A stretch of DNA of 64,000 nt from CAVYXF01 sp963772335 (GCA_963772335.1 CAVYXF010000010.1:1-64000); one strand, 5' to 3'. Counted from the first letter of the stretch, positions 27,145-39,237 are shown. Made by a program: numbers and translations. The notes: a model not told the origin generated them from the letters alone.

Positions 27145-28470
27145 CTAGCGCTCGCCGAGCGCAGGGCCGAGCGACCTGTACACCGGCTTTAGCATATAGC
27201 GCATGAGCGACTTCGATCCGGTGATGATGTCGGCCTCGACCACCATGCCCGGAAGCAGGCGCCAATTGCGCTCGCGTGGCCCAACGAAAGGCTGACCGAG
27301 CTCGATACGGGTGCGGTAATACGGCTGGCCGTGATCGTTCTCGAAGGTCGTTGCGGAAATATCGATGACGCGGCCGGCCACCACCTCCATTCCCGTTGGA
27401 TCGTAATTGGCGATTTTGAGGTTTGCCGGCGCGCCAACCTTGACATGGCCGATGTCTTTTGTGGCAAGGCGCACTTCCGCGATCATCTCGGCATCGAGCG
27501 GCACGATCTGAGCGACGAGGTCTCCGGGCTTGACGACCTCCCCGGGGGTGCGCTGCGCAAGCAGTTGGACGACGCCCTGGCGAGGGCTGCGTATCACCAG
27601 CCGGGAAACCCTGTCCTGGTATTTCCCGATCGCATTCTCCTTTTCGACCAACTCGGCGGTGACCTTCGAGCGCTCGTCAGCCAGTTTTTGCAGCCGGTCG
27701 GCCTCGGCCCGCTGGGGCGCCTGTTCGGCCTCATGCATCTTTGCGGTCAGCTGGACTTCCTTGCTGGCCATCGAGGCAAGCTTGGCTTGCAAGCCGCTAA
27801 GGCGCGACTCTGCTTCGAGAAAAGCAATGCGCGAGGTGTGTCCTAATGAAAAGCTCTTCTGCCGTATAGCGACTTGCTCGGATTCGATCTGGACCTGCCG
27901 CTCAAGCCCCGTGCGCTCGGCGGCGAGCGCGGCCAGCTCGCCGCTAGCCTGAATGAGATCCAGCCGCAGCTTTTCACGTTCCTCCGCGTCCCTGGTCAGC
28001 GTCTTGGCGTAGAGTTCGGCCTGTTGCTTCCAGATCCCGGCATAAACATCGTCGAAGCCAGAGAAATCCGGCCGCTCGCCACTGAGCAGGGCTTGAAGGC
28101 GAATATTCTGGAGGCGCAAACTCGCAAGTTGGGCTCGGAGCTGATCAAAGTCGGCCTCGGCGCCTTCGGGGCGAAGCCGCATGATGGGCTCGCCGGCCTT
28201 TACCTTTTGTCCTTCGGCCACATAGACCTTTTCGACGATGCCACCTTCGAGGTGATGAACCTTTAGCGTGCTGCTCGAGGGTACGATCTGACCCTGAGCA
28301 ACGGCCACCTCCCTGAACTCCGCTACGGCGCTCCAGGCGGTTATGGCCAGAATGAAAATGGAGCAGGTGTAGGTCAGCGAGCGGAAGAGCTTCGCTCTTC
28401 CCTCGTTCACGAGGCCAAGCGGAAGTGTCAGCCGCTTGCCCAGAGCGTCCTTTTGATGTGTTCGGCTCAT
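27145..28470 (-). CDS. HlyD-family type I secretion membrane fusion protein
   Basis: This is the periplasmic adaptor that connects the inner-membrane ABC exporter to an outer-membrane channel. The 441-residue product has one N-terminal membrane segment (about 32-50) and a biotinyl-lipoyl-like hairpin (HHLEGGIVEKVYVAEGQKVKAGE, about 71-93). A long coiled-coil region follows (about 110-290), then the beta-barrel domain with the family C-terminus LLPGMVVEADIITGSKSLMRYMLKPV. Its start overlaps the stop of the upstream ABC gene by four bases. No TolC-type channel gene is in the window. Confidence 0.93.
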   Translation of the reverse strand: MSRTHQKDALGKRLTLPLGLVNEGRAKLFRSLTYTCSIFILAITAWSAVAEFREVAVAQGQIVPSSSTLKVHHLEGGIVEKVYVAEGQKVKAGEPIMRLRPEGAEADFDQLRAQLASLRLQNIRLQALLSGERPDFSGFDDVYAGIWKQQAELYAKTLTRDAEEREKLRLDLIQASGELAALAAERTGLERQVQIESEQVAIRQKSFSLGHTSRIAFLEAESRLSGLQAKLASMASKEVQLTAKMHEAEQAPQRAEADRLQKLADERSKVTAELVEKENAIGKYQDRVSRLVIRSPRQGVVQLLAQRTPGEVVKPGDLVAQIVPLDAEMIAEVRLATKDIGHVKVGAPANLKIANYDPTGMEVVAGRVIDISATTFENDHGQPYYRTRIELGQPFVGPRERNWRLLPGMVVEADIITGSKSLMRYMLKPVYRSLGPALGER

Positions 28471-30645
28471 TGCGATTGCCTTCGGCTTTGCTGCGGCGTG
28501 GGAAGGTTTGGAAGGGCAGGCGTGCCTTGCCGCGGCTGATTGAGCAGCAGCGGGATGACCGCCTCCGGCGGTCCCTCCATCGCCACACGGCCGGCTTGCA
28601 TGAGAACCACGCGCGTGGCGAGGCGCATATAGGCCGGCTGCACCGTCGCCAAGAGGATCGTGGCTTTGCCCTTCAGCGCATTGATTTTATGCCGCAAAAT
28701 GGCATCGGCATCGGCGTCGAGAAAGAGGGACGGCTCATCCAGGAGATAGATTGGAACGTGTTTGATGAACAGGCGCGCGAGCGCGAACCGGCGCAGCAGA
28801 CTATCGCTGGTCAGCATGCCGACGCTGGCATGGATGCTGCCGGGGGACGCATCGAGGGGCAGGACGCCGAATTCGACGAGCGCCTCTAAAATTTCCTCGT
28901 CGCTCGCCTCCGGACGCGCGAGTTCTCAAATTCTGGGCGAGCGAACCGGTAAAAACATGATTTCTCTCCTCCAGATAACTAAGATTTTGGCGAAGGTCGC
29001 GCCCATCCAGTTGCCGCAGGTCGAGGCCGTCGATGTAAAGACCGCCAGCCTGGATGGGATATAGCCCGGCAAAAAGCTTCAACAAGGTCGACTTGCCGGC
29101 GCCTGTTGTGCCGGCAAGTGCCACGCATTCTCCCGCAGAAACCGTCAGCGTGGCGCCGCGAAGGGTGGGCTCCGGGCGATTGGGAAAGCGGAAGACAACC
29201 CCTTCGGCGGAAAGGGTGCCGCGAAACTTGCGCGGCAGCATCAAGACGCTATAGGGCTCGTATTCGACAGGCAACCGCATCAGATTGTCCACCTGCCGGA
29301 ACACATCGCGGATCTGGCCGAGCTTAGCGAAAGTGAGGAAGAGCGCCTGGACCGGGGAGAGCACCCGCCAGGTCAGCGCCATCAAGGCAACGAGCGCGCC
29401 GGCGGACATGGCTTCCGCCATGACTTGTGTTGCGCCGTAGAACACGATCGAGGTGCCAGCCAGAAGGAACAGAATGTGCGACAGCGACTGCTCGGCCGCC
29501 TTCAGGCGCTGCAGGCTGGCGGTCGTTTTGAGCTGCGCCACCGACAACGCATGATTGCGGCGCAGCCATACCTCCTCGACATGGCAGTTGCGGATGGTCT
29601 CCAGATGCTCGCTGAGCTCGTTGAGGAATTGCCGCCGATCGGCATTCGCCCGCGCTACGCGCCCGCTTTGCAGGCGGGTGATCGGGCCATACACCATGAC
29701 CAGAACGGCCAGGGCGACGGCAAAGGCGACGACGATCCAGCCCACACTGCCGCCAATAGCAAACACCACGCCGACAAAAAGCAGGATGAAGGGCAGGTCC
29801 AGCAGCGTCGATGCGATCTGGCCGCTAAAGGCGTCGCGCACCAACTCGAAGGTCTTCAGGCGCGCGATCTGCATGGAGAGTGAGGATTGTTCTACCGCGC
29901 TCGCCGGCAGATGCAGCACGCGCTCGAGCGCAGAGAGCGTGATGACGCTCTCCATCCGGGCGCCGAGATAGGCAAGCCCCCTCGCCCTCGCCTTCCTCAG
30001 CGTGAATTCCAGCGTAACGCTCAGCAATATTCCCACGAACAGGAAGCCCAGCGTCATGTTGGAGCGAGCGAACACCGCCTTGTCGTAGACGGTCATCACA
30101 TAGACGGAGAGAAGCACCGCCATAATGTTGATGAGGAAGGTCAAAAGGACCAGCTTGCTAATTGTCCCAATTTCCTGCGAAACCGCATAGCAAATCCAGC
30201 TTTGACCAGGCAGCGCCCGCTCCAGCTTATCGATCGACTTGACCGCATAGACGCACCCGGTCTGCCGGCCCGCTGCGACGTCATAGAACCGGTCCAGGCC
30301 GCCGCTATAAATGCGCATGCGGCCATCCGGGCGGCGCTCCAGCACGACCCAGCATTCCATAAGATTATGCGTGGGAACGAACAGGCAGGGCAGATCGGCG
30401 GCGGACAGCCGGTCAAGAGGGACCGCGGCCGGGCTGGAATTGAAGCCGAGCCGGAACAACACCGTGCGCAGATCGAGCAGGCTGCGAAGCCTACCTGAAG
30501 ACGGCATTACCCCTTGCAGGACGACGCCGGTGCCCTTCCAATTCAGCGCCTCAAGGAGCGGTGCGAGGCAGGCATGAAAAGCCCGCCCGGCATCGGAGCC
30601 CGAGGACAGTGCAAATGGTGTGTCAGCTTTGGAGAGCATAGGCAT
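28467..30645 (-). CDS. Type I secretion ABC half-transporter 1 with C39-like domain (frame broken at 28920-28925)
   Basis: This exporter has an N-terminal peptidase-like domain without catalytic residues (about 1-140, LPCLFVPTHNLMECWVVLERR) and a six-helix membrane domain. The ATPase domain has Walker A GTTGAGKST and Walker B IYLLDEPSLFLD, but no LSGGQ (LTSDSLLRRFALAR instead). The H-loop His is missing (LLATVQPAYM) and the Q-loop reads YLEE. The frame breaks after SLAQNLR at GAACTC on the coding strand. Removing one A gives LARPEASDEEILEALVEFG and a 725-residue protein. It overlaps both neighbours. The pair with the next gene resembles a heterodimeric exporter for the adhesin. Confidence 0.87.
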
Positions 30646-32440
30646 TTTTCAAAATGGCGTTCAGCTGGCAATTGCCGATCTCAAACAGCCGGTCTGCGAA
30701 CTGCAGCTTGCCGGCCCGATAGTCGGTCAGGATAAACGTCGTCCCAGGCGCGAGCTCCCCTGCGGCCTCGCGGAATAGGCGTTGGGATTCATAGGTGAAG
30801 TAGGCGCTCGCCCCATCGATCAGGATGACATTGGCGCGTATCGTCAGGACCCGCGCGAGCGCAATGGACTGGATGAGCCGCCGAGGCAAGTGATCGGTGG
30901 CGCTATCACCAAGCGGCGTGGCGAACCCTTCCGGAAGCCGGTTTATCTGCTCCTCAAGACCGATCAGAGAGACCGCACGGAGCGCCCGGTCGACGGCGTC
31001 GGCGCCTTGCGAAAGCGTGATGTTGTCGAGGATTGAGCCGCGAAACAGGGCAGGCTTGATGCCGAACAGGCATACGCCCCGCAATTGCGCCTGTCCCTCT
31101 TCCTCGGCGATATCGGCTCCGTTGATTTCAACCCGTCCCCTCGACGGTGAGAGGTGTCCGGCGATGAGCGACAGCAGGGCCGACTTGCCGCTGCCGCTTT
31201 CACCGATGATGCCGATAATCTCCCCGGACGCAATGGAAAGGGAAAGGCCATCGAAAACGGGTGTGCCATCATCGGCGGCAAGCGAGATATCGGTGAGCCG
31301 CACCTCACCGCCCACGCCAAAGGGGGCGGGCAGCGGATTGGAAATTTCGAGCTTCAGGACCTCATCGGCCTTGCGTTGGGCCAGACTTGCGTTCTGCAAC
31401 TGCGTCCATGCGCTGATCAAACGCAAAACCGGCTGTGTGGCTCTGGTGGATAGCAGGCTGCAGCAGGCAAGGCTGCCGAGACTGATCTCGCCGATATTGA
31501 CCAGATAGGCTCCGGCAGTCACGACCATGATCATCGTCATGGTGGCAAACAGTTGCCCGAGTGACTGAAACCAGTTGCTCTCGTAAATCAGGCGGTAGGT
31601 GTTGACGGCCAACTCTTCGCCCTGCTGCTCAGCCCGCCGCAGGAGATATGGCTCGGCCCCAAGCAGCTTGACCGTGCTGATGCTGCGCAGAGTTTCTGAG
31701 ATGAAGGCGTAGCGCACGGACTCATCCCTCGCCCGCCCCTCGAGAATCCCCAGATAGTGCCGGCTTGATGTGATCGTCAGCCCCATAAACAGGGCGATGA
31801 CCAGGACCGGAACGAGTGCCAAAGCTCCCCCGACCAGCCAGGTCATGCCCATGAAAAGGGCGACAAAAGGCAGGTCGAGAAGAACCGTCCGGTCGATGGT
31901 CCTGCCAAAGCCGGTTTTCTCGTCGACAGCGTTCAGGCGGCTCAGCCACGTATTCGGCGGAACACCAGCTATCTGGGAACGCGGACGGTAAAGCAGGGCG
32001 TGCACCGCATGCTGGCGCGCATTGTATGCCGCTGTGACCACCTCTTGGTCGACGAGATAGTCGCGAGCAAGTTTCAAAAGCGCTTCGAACGCGATCGCAC
32101 CCACGAGGCTGCCCGCCAGCACATAGAGCGTGCTCATGGACGCATTTGGCAGAACCCGATCATACACTTGCAAAATCACGAGCGGCAGCGTGAGCGCGAG
32201 CATATTGATGATGAACGACGACAAAATAATCGAGGGAGGCAAAGCAAGCGTACGGCTGACCAGCAGGGCCAGCTGCGATGTAAAAGAGATTGTTACCCGG
32301 GGAGCTTCGACTGCAAACACTGCCAAACACCTACTCTGGAAATACCGAACGGGAAACGATACCCCGTAAAGCTTACATCGACGCAAATCTTTTCCTATGA
32401 TCTCCGCGAAATTGATAAATATATTTAAAGAAAATTGCAT
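30623..32440 (-). CDS. Type I secretion ABC half-transporter 2, degenerate ATPase
   Basis: The product of up to 605 residues has the typical membrane domain of T1SS ABC proteins (SRTLALPPSIILSSFIINMLALTLPLVILQVYDRVLP). The ATPase domain keeps Walker A GESGSGKSA, but Walker B reads VILIDGAS (catalytic Glu replaced by Gly). LSGGQ is replaced by DHLPRRLIQ, the H-loop by LTDYR, and the Q-loop Gln is not evident (LFGIKPALFRG). It is therefore probably catalytically silent and works with the neighbouring ABC protein. The first 50 or so codons are AT-richer and may be untranslated; starts near 32325 are possible. It is divergent from the adhesin gene. Confidence 0.87.
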   Translation of the reverse strand: MQFSLNIFINFAEIIGKDLRRCKLYGVSFPVRYFQSRCLAVFAVEAPRVTISFTSQLALLVSRTLALPPSIILSSFIINMLALTLPLVILQVYDRVLPNASMSTLYVLAGSLVGAIAFEALLKLARDYLVDQEVVTAAYNARQHAVHALLYRPRSQIAGVPPNTWLSRLNAVDEKTGFGRTIDRTVLLDLPFVALFMGMTWLVGGALALVPVLVIALFMGLTITSSRHYLGILEGRARDESVRYAFISETLRSISTVKLLGAEPYLLRRAEQQGEELAVNTYRLIYESNWFQSLGQLFATMTMIMVVTAGAYLVNIGEISLGSLACCSLLSTRATQPVLRLISAWTQLQNASLAQRKADEVLKLEISNPLPAPFGVGGEVRLTDISLAADDGTPVFDGLSLSIASGEIIGIIGESGSGKSALLSLIAGHLSPSRGRVEINGADIAEEEGQAQLRGVCLFGIKPALFRGSILDNITLSQGADAVDRALRAVSLIGLEEQINRLPEGFATPLGDSATDHLPRRLIQSIALARVLTIRANVILIDGASAYFTYESQRLFREAAGELAPGTTFILTDYRAGKLQFADRLFEIGNCQLNAILKNAYALQS

Positions 32441-32488
32441 TCATTTCTGAAACTGACTGCTTGTCTTAAATAGAGGGCTTAGTCGACC

Positions 32489-32516
32489 TTGGCTTCCGCA
32501 TCCATTACTTTAAAAT
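32489..32516 (+). promoter_or_regulatory. Putative promoter of the adhesin gene
   Basis: TTGGCT (32489-32494), 16 bases, then TAAAAT (32511-32516) lies 22 bases before the adhesin ATG. The region is AT-rich compared with its surroundings and lies between divergent secretion and adhesin genes. Confidence 0.4.
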
Positions 32517-32537
32517 TTGAACGAACGCAGGGTGGCC

Positions 32538-35500
32538 ATGTCAGAGTTCCTCGACGATAAACCGACCGAAGCAGAGTCCGTCGCCAAAGCCAAACAGGCT
32601 TTGATCGACGCGCTCGCCGTCCAGCTCGACGTCCCCCAGAATAGCCGCTACGACCTCATCTCGCCGGTCGTGGCGTTGCCGGAGGAGACCGGGTCCGAGG
32701 CGCCGGTCAACGCCAGCGGCAAGGATGTCGCCCCATCCTATGACAGCGCTGAGCTGAACCAGGACAGCCATTCCGGCAGGTACGCAGCTGAGAACTGGCG
32801 TTCCGTAAAGCCTGCGCCTCTCGAGTCGGGTGGCCTCTGGGAGGAAACCCGCGCGCCTATGGCGCCGCTCCACGATGCGGGCAACGCGCCGGACATCGCC
32901 ATACCCGGGGTTGAGCGGACCCCGATTGCAATTCCACACTCGAACGCGACAGATCAGGACAGCACTCCTCCGGCTCCGTTACTCAGCGCCGATTTCGAGC
33001 AGCCCGTCGTGGCAAACACCGCGCCGACCGGTGTTGTCCTCGATCACAACGAAATTTCGGAGACGGCGGCCGGTGGGACGGTCGTTGGTACGCTGTCGGC
33101 GATCGACCGCGACCACGGTGACACGCACAGCTTCGCGATCGTCGGGGGTGACGGGCGCTTCATCATCGAGAATGGCAAGCTCGTTCTCGCACCCAATGCC
33201 ACGCTGGACTTCGAGCACGAGCCCTCGATCAACATTACCGTGCGGGTCACGGACAGTGCCGGCCACAGCTATGATCAGGCGGTGACCATTGCGGTGCAGG
33301 ATGTCAACGAAGCCCCGACCGGGCTGGCGCTCGACCACAATGTGATTTCCGAAACGGCGGCCGGTGGGACGGTCGTCGGCACGCTGTCGGTAATCGACCC
33401 CGACCATGGCGACACGCACAGCTTCGCCATCGTAGGGGGTAACGGGCGCTTCATCATCGATGATGGCAAGCTCGTCCTCGCACCCAATGCCGCGCTTGAC
33501 TTCGACCACGAGTTCCTCGATCGACATTACCGTGCGGGTCACGGACGGCGCGGGCCACAGCTATGATCAGGCGCTGACCATTGCGGTCCAGGATGTCAAC
33601 AAGGCGCCCTATAGCCTCGCCCTGGCTGGCGCGACAGTCGCCGAGAACGCCCCCGGCGCGGTGATAGGTACCGTAAGCGCGCTTGATCCCGATGCCGGCG
33701 ATAGCCTCAGCTACAGCGTCTCCGATGCGCGCTTCGAGATCGTCGACGGCCAGCTCAAGCTCAAGGACGGCGTCGCGCTCAACTATGAAGCCGAGCCTCA
33801 AGTGCAACTGCAACTCACCGCGACCGACAGCGGCGGGAACGCCACCCATCAGGCCGTTACGATCCAGGTTGGCGATGTGAACGAATTCGGTGTCACTGCG
33901 CCGGTCGACACCAATGCAGCCGCGAACAGCGTGTCGGAGCACACCTTCAACGGCGCCTCCGTCGGTATCACCGCTCATGCCGTCGACGCGGACGGCGCCA
34001 CAAACGCTGTCACCTACTCGCTCGTCGATGCCAACGGAAATCAGATAGCCGGGGGGCCTTTCGCCGTTAATGCCACCAGCGGCGCCGTCACTGTCGCCAA
34101 TGCAAGCCTGCTCGACCACGAGACGGCGCCGACCCACACGATCTACGTGCAAGCAACATCGGCCGATGGCTCATCGGCGACCCAGAGTTTCACGCTCAAT
34201 GTCGCGGACTACAACGAATACAGCGTTACCTGCCCGGTCGACATCAACGCCGCGCCCAACTCAGTCGCCGAGAATGCCGCAAATGGCACGGTTGTCGGTC
34301 TCACCGCGCAAGCTTTCGACGCGGACGGATCCAACAACACCGTCACCTACAGCTTGGTCGATGCTGCCAGCCATCCGGTGGCGAACGGTCCTTTCGCTAT
34401 CGATGCCGGAACCGGTGTCGTCACGGTTGCCGACGGCAGCCAGCTCAATTATGAGGCCGCTGCGAACCAGACAATCCATGTCCAGGCGACTTCGGCCGAT
34501 GGCTCGATATCCACGCAGAGCTTCACCATCGCCTTAAGTGACGTCAATGAGTTTCATGTCGGCGCAGTGAGCGACACCGATGCCAGCGCGAACAGCGTGT
34601 CGGAGAACGCGGCGAATGGCACCATGGTCGGCATCACCGCTCATGCTGTCGACGCGGACGGTACCAATAACACGATCACCTATAGCCTCGTCGACAGTGG
34701 CGGAAATCCGGTGGTCCATGGGCCTTTTGTCATCGGCGCAAATACCGGCGTGGTCACGGTCGCAGATGGGAGCATGCTCGACTACGAGACGGCGCAGACC
34801 CAAACGATCTACGTGAAAGCGACCTCGGCCGACGGGTCTTCGTCCACTCAGAGCTTCACTATCAATGTCGGCGACGTCAACGAGGCCCCCACCGACATCA
34901 ATTTCTCGCTGACCGGCATCAGTATGAACGTCGATGGCGGCAACAATGCCTATTTCCAAACCGCCGACCACGGCGACATCGTCGGTGGTCTCCAGGCGAT
35001 GACCATCGAGGTCCAATTCTCAGGCTCGAAGGTGCTCGCTGACTGGGATTACATGAACCTGTTCAGCTACAATGTCGGCGGCGCCGGCGACGAGATCGAG
35101 ATTGCGCTCGACAACAACGGCAACGGCATCGATTTCACCATTGAAATTCACAACCACTATGTCGAGCTGAAGAATTTCGACGCCTACGGTTTGCTGGATG
35201 GCGGCGTCCACCAAGTGTCCGTCACCTGGGACAGCACCGGCGGCATTCTCGATGTCTATGCCGACGGCGTGTTGGTGGATCATACGACCGGCATAGCCGC
35301 CGGACAGACCATCACAGCCGGCGGTGTTATCACACTTGGGCAGGAACAGGACAGCCGCGGCGGCGGTTTTGATCCGACGCAAAATTTCAAGGGCGCTTAT
35401 CACGACGTCCGCATCTTCGATGACGTCCGCTCCGCCAGCGAGGTCGCCTCGAACGCGCTGCAGGAGGTCAGCACGAGCGAGCAGGGTCTGATTGCAGATT

Positions 35501-38500
35501 GGCGCATGAACGCGCTGACAGATGGCAAACTGATCGACGCCGCAGGCGATCATGACCTCACGCTTTCTCATGTAACGGGCAACAATTGGATCAACTCTAC
35601 GCCCAAGCAAGTCGCTATCCTCGAGGAGCACTCCCCCGGCGGAACGGTGGTCACCACGATACAAGCCACCGATCCGGATCACGGCGAGACGTTCACCTAC
35701 AGCCTCTCGAGCGATCCATCTGGTCTGTTCGAGGTGGTCGGTAATGAGGTGCGGGTAAAGGCCGGCGCTTTTGTCGATTACTCGCAGGCGCAGTGGCACA
35801 ATCTCGGTGTCACCGTCACCGACAGTGCCGGGCACAGCTATACCGAGACCATGACCGTCCGGGTCACCAACATTGATGAGGCGCCCGGCGCCCCGACACT
35901 GACCGGATCGACGGTCGCGGAAAATGCTGCCGGGGCAGCAATCGGCACCGTTACGGCCACCGATCCGGACGTGGTCGACAAGCTTCACTACATCGTGTCG
36001 GACAGCCGCTTCGAGGTGGTGAACGATGTCTTGAAACTGAAAAGCGGCGTGTCGCTCAATTATGAAGCCGAGCCGACCGTCGCGCTTAAGATCACGACTG
36101 TTGATGCCGGCGGACTTACCTCCGCGCCGCGCGATTTTACGATCACCGTCAACAACGTGAACGACGCGCCGAGTGCGGCAACCCTATCCAATGCTACCGT
36201 CGCCGAGAATGCACCTGGCGCCGTTGTCGGACATGTCCTGGCAACCGACCAGGATGGAGACCCCCTCACTTACAGCGTGTCCGATAGCCGCTTCGAGATT
36301 GTGAACGGAGACCTGAAGCTCAAAGCTGGCACGTCGCTCAACTATGAAGCAACGAAAACCATCGCCCTGAATGTGTACGCCACAGACACTGCAGGCCTAA
36401 AGTCCACGACCAGCTTCACGATCGCCGTCACCAACGTTAATGAGGCGCCGACGGCGCCGACGCTAAGTCCCGCGACCGTTGCCGAAAACTCAGCCGGGGC
36501 GGTGATCGGCACGGTGACTGCGACCGATCCCGATGCCGGAGACCAGCTCACCTACAGTGTGTCTGACAGCCGCTTTCAGATCGTGGGCAATCAGCTTCAG
36601 CTGAAGGCCGGCGTCTCTCTCGATTATGAGAGCGCACATACCGTTCCCCTCACGATCACGGCCACGGATAGCGGTGGCCTGTCCGCGACGCGCAATGTGA
36701 CGCTGACAGTCACCAACGTAAACGAGGCTCCGACCGCACCGACCCTCAGCGCCTCCACGGTCGCCGAAAACGCAGCCGGCGCCATCATCGGCACAGTGAG
36801 CGCGACGGATCCTGACGCCGGCGACGCGCTGACCTACAGCGTGTCGGACAACCGTTTCCAGATTGTGAACAATAAACTTCAGCTGAAGGCCGGAGTATCG
36901 CTCGATTATGAGAGCGGGCATACCGTCCCGCTGACGATTACGGCGACGGATAAAGGTGGCCTCTCCTCAAGCCGCAGCGTAACCCTAACCGTTACCGACG
37001 TAAACGAGGCTCCGGCCGCGCCGACCCTCAGCAACTCCACAGTTTCCGAAAATGCCCCCGGCGCGACGATCGGGGCCATATCCGCGCCTGACCCCGAAGG
37101 GGGTGCGGTAACCTACACGATCTCGGATAGCCGGTTCGAGATTGTCGGGGGCGATCTGAAGCTCAAGACCGGCATTTCGCTGAATTACGAGGCGCAGCCC
37201 AGCGTTTCAGTCGACGTTACGGCAAAAGACCCGACCGGCCTTTCAAATACCAGCCATCTGACGATCTCCGTGATCAATCAGAATGAGGCGCCAACAGCTC
37301 CCACGCTCAGTGCCGTGGTTGTGGCCGAGAATGCGCCGGGTGCAGTCATCGGCACGGTTGCCTCGACCGATCCCGACACAGGCGACCACCTCACCTACAG
37401 CGTGTCTGACAGCCGCTTCGAGATCGTGGGCAATCAGCTCCAGCTGAAGGCCGGCGTCGCTCTCGACTATGAGAGCACGCACAGCGTTCCCCTGACGATT
37501 ACGGCAACGGATTCGGGCGGCCTGTCCGCGACGCACAGCGTCACCCTGACCGTGCAGGACGTGAACGAGGCGCCGACGCCCCTTGCTATTGCGAGCCAGA
37601 GCGTCGCAACGGGCGAGACATTTACGCTGAACGCGGCCGCTAATTTCGTCGACCAGGATGCAGGCGACCACCTGCATTACACGCTGAGCGGGCCGTCATG
37701 GCTTACCATCGACAGCGACACCGGAGTGATTTCCGGTACCGCGCCGACGGGCGTGACCGCCCCAATCACGATCACGGACGGCCTCGCCCATCTTCCAAAC
37801 ACCCCGTTTGTCGTCCTCGATACGACGATGTTTGCCAATAGCGCAGGCTACGACAACAGTGTCGGCTACTACATCGCCGATGAAGCTGGCAATCCCATCG
37901 CCGGCGCCATCATCGAGACGAATGCCAAGGAGGTCGGCTCCCACGAGACGATTATCGATCTTTCGAATTATCCTGGCGGGGCAACGCTCGGTTTCTTCAT
38001 CATTCCAGACGGAGCACACCTGAACCCCGGTCTGACAGACGGCAGTGCGATTACCTTCTCCGAGGAGGGCTCGGGGTGGGTTGCGTACCACGATGGCGTC
38101 GCAGTGGCCGGCGCACAAAGTTCAGTCTACTTCTCGGATGTCGCGCTCAACACCGACAACTTCGATCATATGATTGACAGCGCCGGAAGCGGCGCGATGA
38201 ACTGGGAAGACCTGCGCGTCGGCGGCGACCGGAACTTTACCGATGCCAACATGGATGCCGCGCTGCATTCTGTGGCGTCCGTGGAGGGCAGCAATATCGT
38301 AACGGTCACTGCGACCGACGCGGCTGGACACGCCGTCAACCAGCAATTCGATCTGAGCGTCACCGACCTGCCGCAGGACGTCACCGGACATGGCTCTCCC
38401 ACCGGCGGCGATGATCTCATCACGCTCGGTGATACCGCCGACAAAGTCTGGGCTGGAGCTGGCGATGATACCGTCTCCGGCGGCGGCGGCAATGATACGC

Positions 38501-39189
38501 TTTACGGCCAGGATGGTTCGGACACGCTGAGCGGCGGCACCGGCGACGATCTTCTGGATGGTGGCCTGGGCAATGACACTTTGCAGGGCGGCGACGGCGC
38601 CGATGTTCTCTTTGGCGGCGCGGGCGACGATAACCTAAGCGGCGAGGCGGGAAGCGACCGGCTGTTCGGCGACGCTGGCAACGACACGCTCTACGGCGGC
38701 GATGGCATGGACCGGCTCTATGGCGGCGATGGCGACGACAAGATCTACGGCGATGCCGGCGCGGATCGCCTCTATGGCGAGAGCGGTAATGACCAGCTCT
38801 TTGGCGGCGACGGCAATGACATGCTCCATGGCGGCGCCGGCAACGATGTGCTCGACGGTGGGGCCGGCAACGACACGCTGGTCGGCGGCGCAGGCAATGA
38901 CACGCTCTATGGCGGCGATGGCAGCGACGTGTTCATCTTCGCCGCCGGCTCCGGTGTTGATGACGTGTATGGCGGCGCAGGGGGCGGTTGGTGCGACACG
39001 ATCGACGTCACCGCTCTCGGGCTCAAGATCGAGGAGTTTGGCTCAGCCTGGACCTTTGCTCTAACGAAAGGATCGCTTGTTGCCTATGACGATCACAGTG
39101 TGACCTTCAGTGCGGACTCCGATGGCATCCTCTCGCTGCAGGACGGAACGCAGGTCCATTTCCACCAGATCGAGCGCGTGATCGGCTGA
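32538..39189 (+). CDS. Giant RTX adhesin with cadherin-like repeats (frame broken at 33510-33515)
   Basis: Once the frame is restored this is a protein of about 2,216 residues, probably secreted by the adjacent type I system. Order: acidic N-terminus; three cadherin/VCBS-like repeats (33010-33880); three repeats of the SVSENAANGTMVGITAHAVDADG type (33890-34875); a LamG-like domain (34905-35590). Seven more cadherin repeats follow (35600-37565), then an Ig-like repeat and a DUF4114-like domain (37770-38260). About 18 RTX nonapeptides (38395-38930) precede a C-terminal secretion region. The break is at GAGTTCC in repeat 2; dropping one T restores SIDITVRVTD, as in repeat 1 (SINITVRVTD). Start 32538 has AGGG upstream. 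Confidence 0.9.
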
Positions 39190-39213
39190 GGACGGCTCCG
39201 GTTATTTTCCGCG

Positions 39214-39237
39214 ACGCCTGCAATTTGTGGGCGTTTT
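39214..39237 (+). terminator. Weak terminator-like hairpin after the adhesin gene
   Basis: ACGCC (39214-39218) pairs with GGCGT (39230-39234) and is followed by TTTG. The five-base stem is short, so this is only a candidate. Confidence 0.3.

Noticed and set aside
35020..35988. Minus-strand frame of 322 codons within the adhesin gene
   Set aside because: It is antisense to LamG-like and cadherin-like domains that clearly belong to the plus-strand protein.
38395..38930. Regular short repeats that could suggest a CRISPR array
   Set aside because: The period is 27 bases and in frame, encoding GGxGxDxLx nonapeptides; there are no unique spacers.
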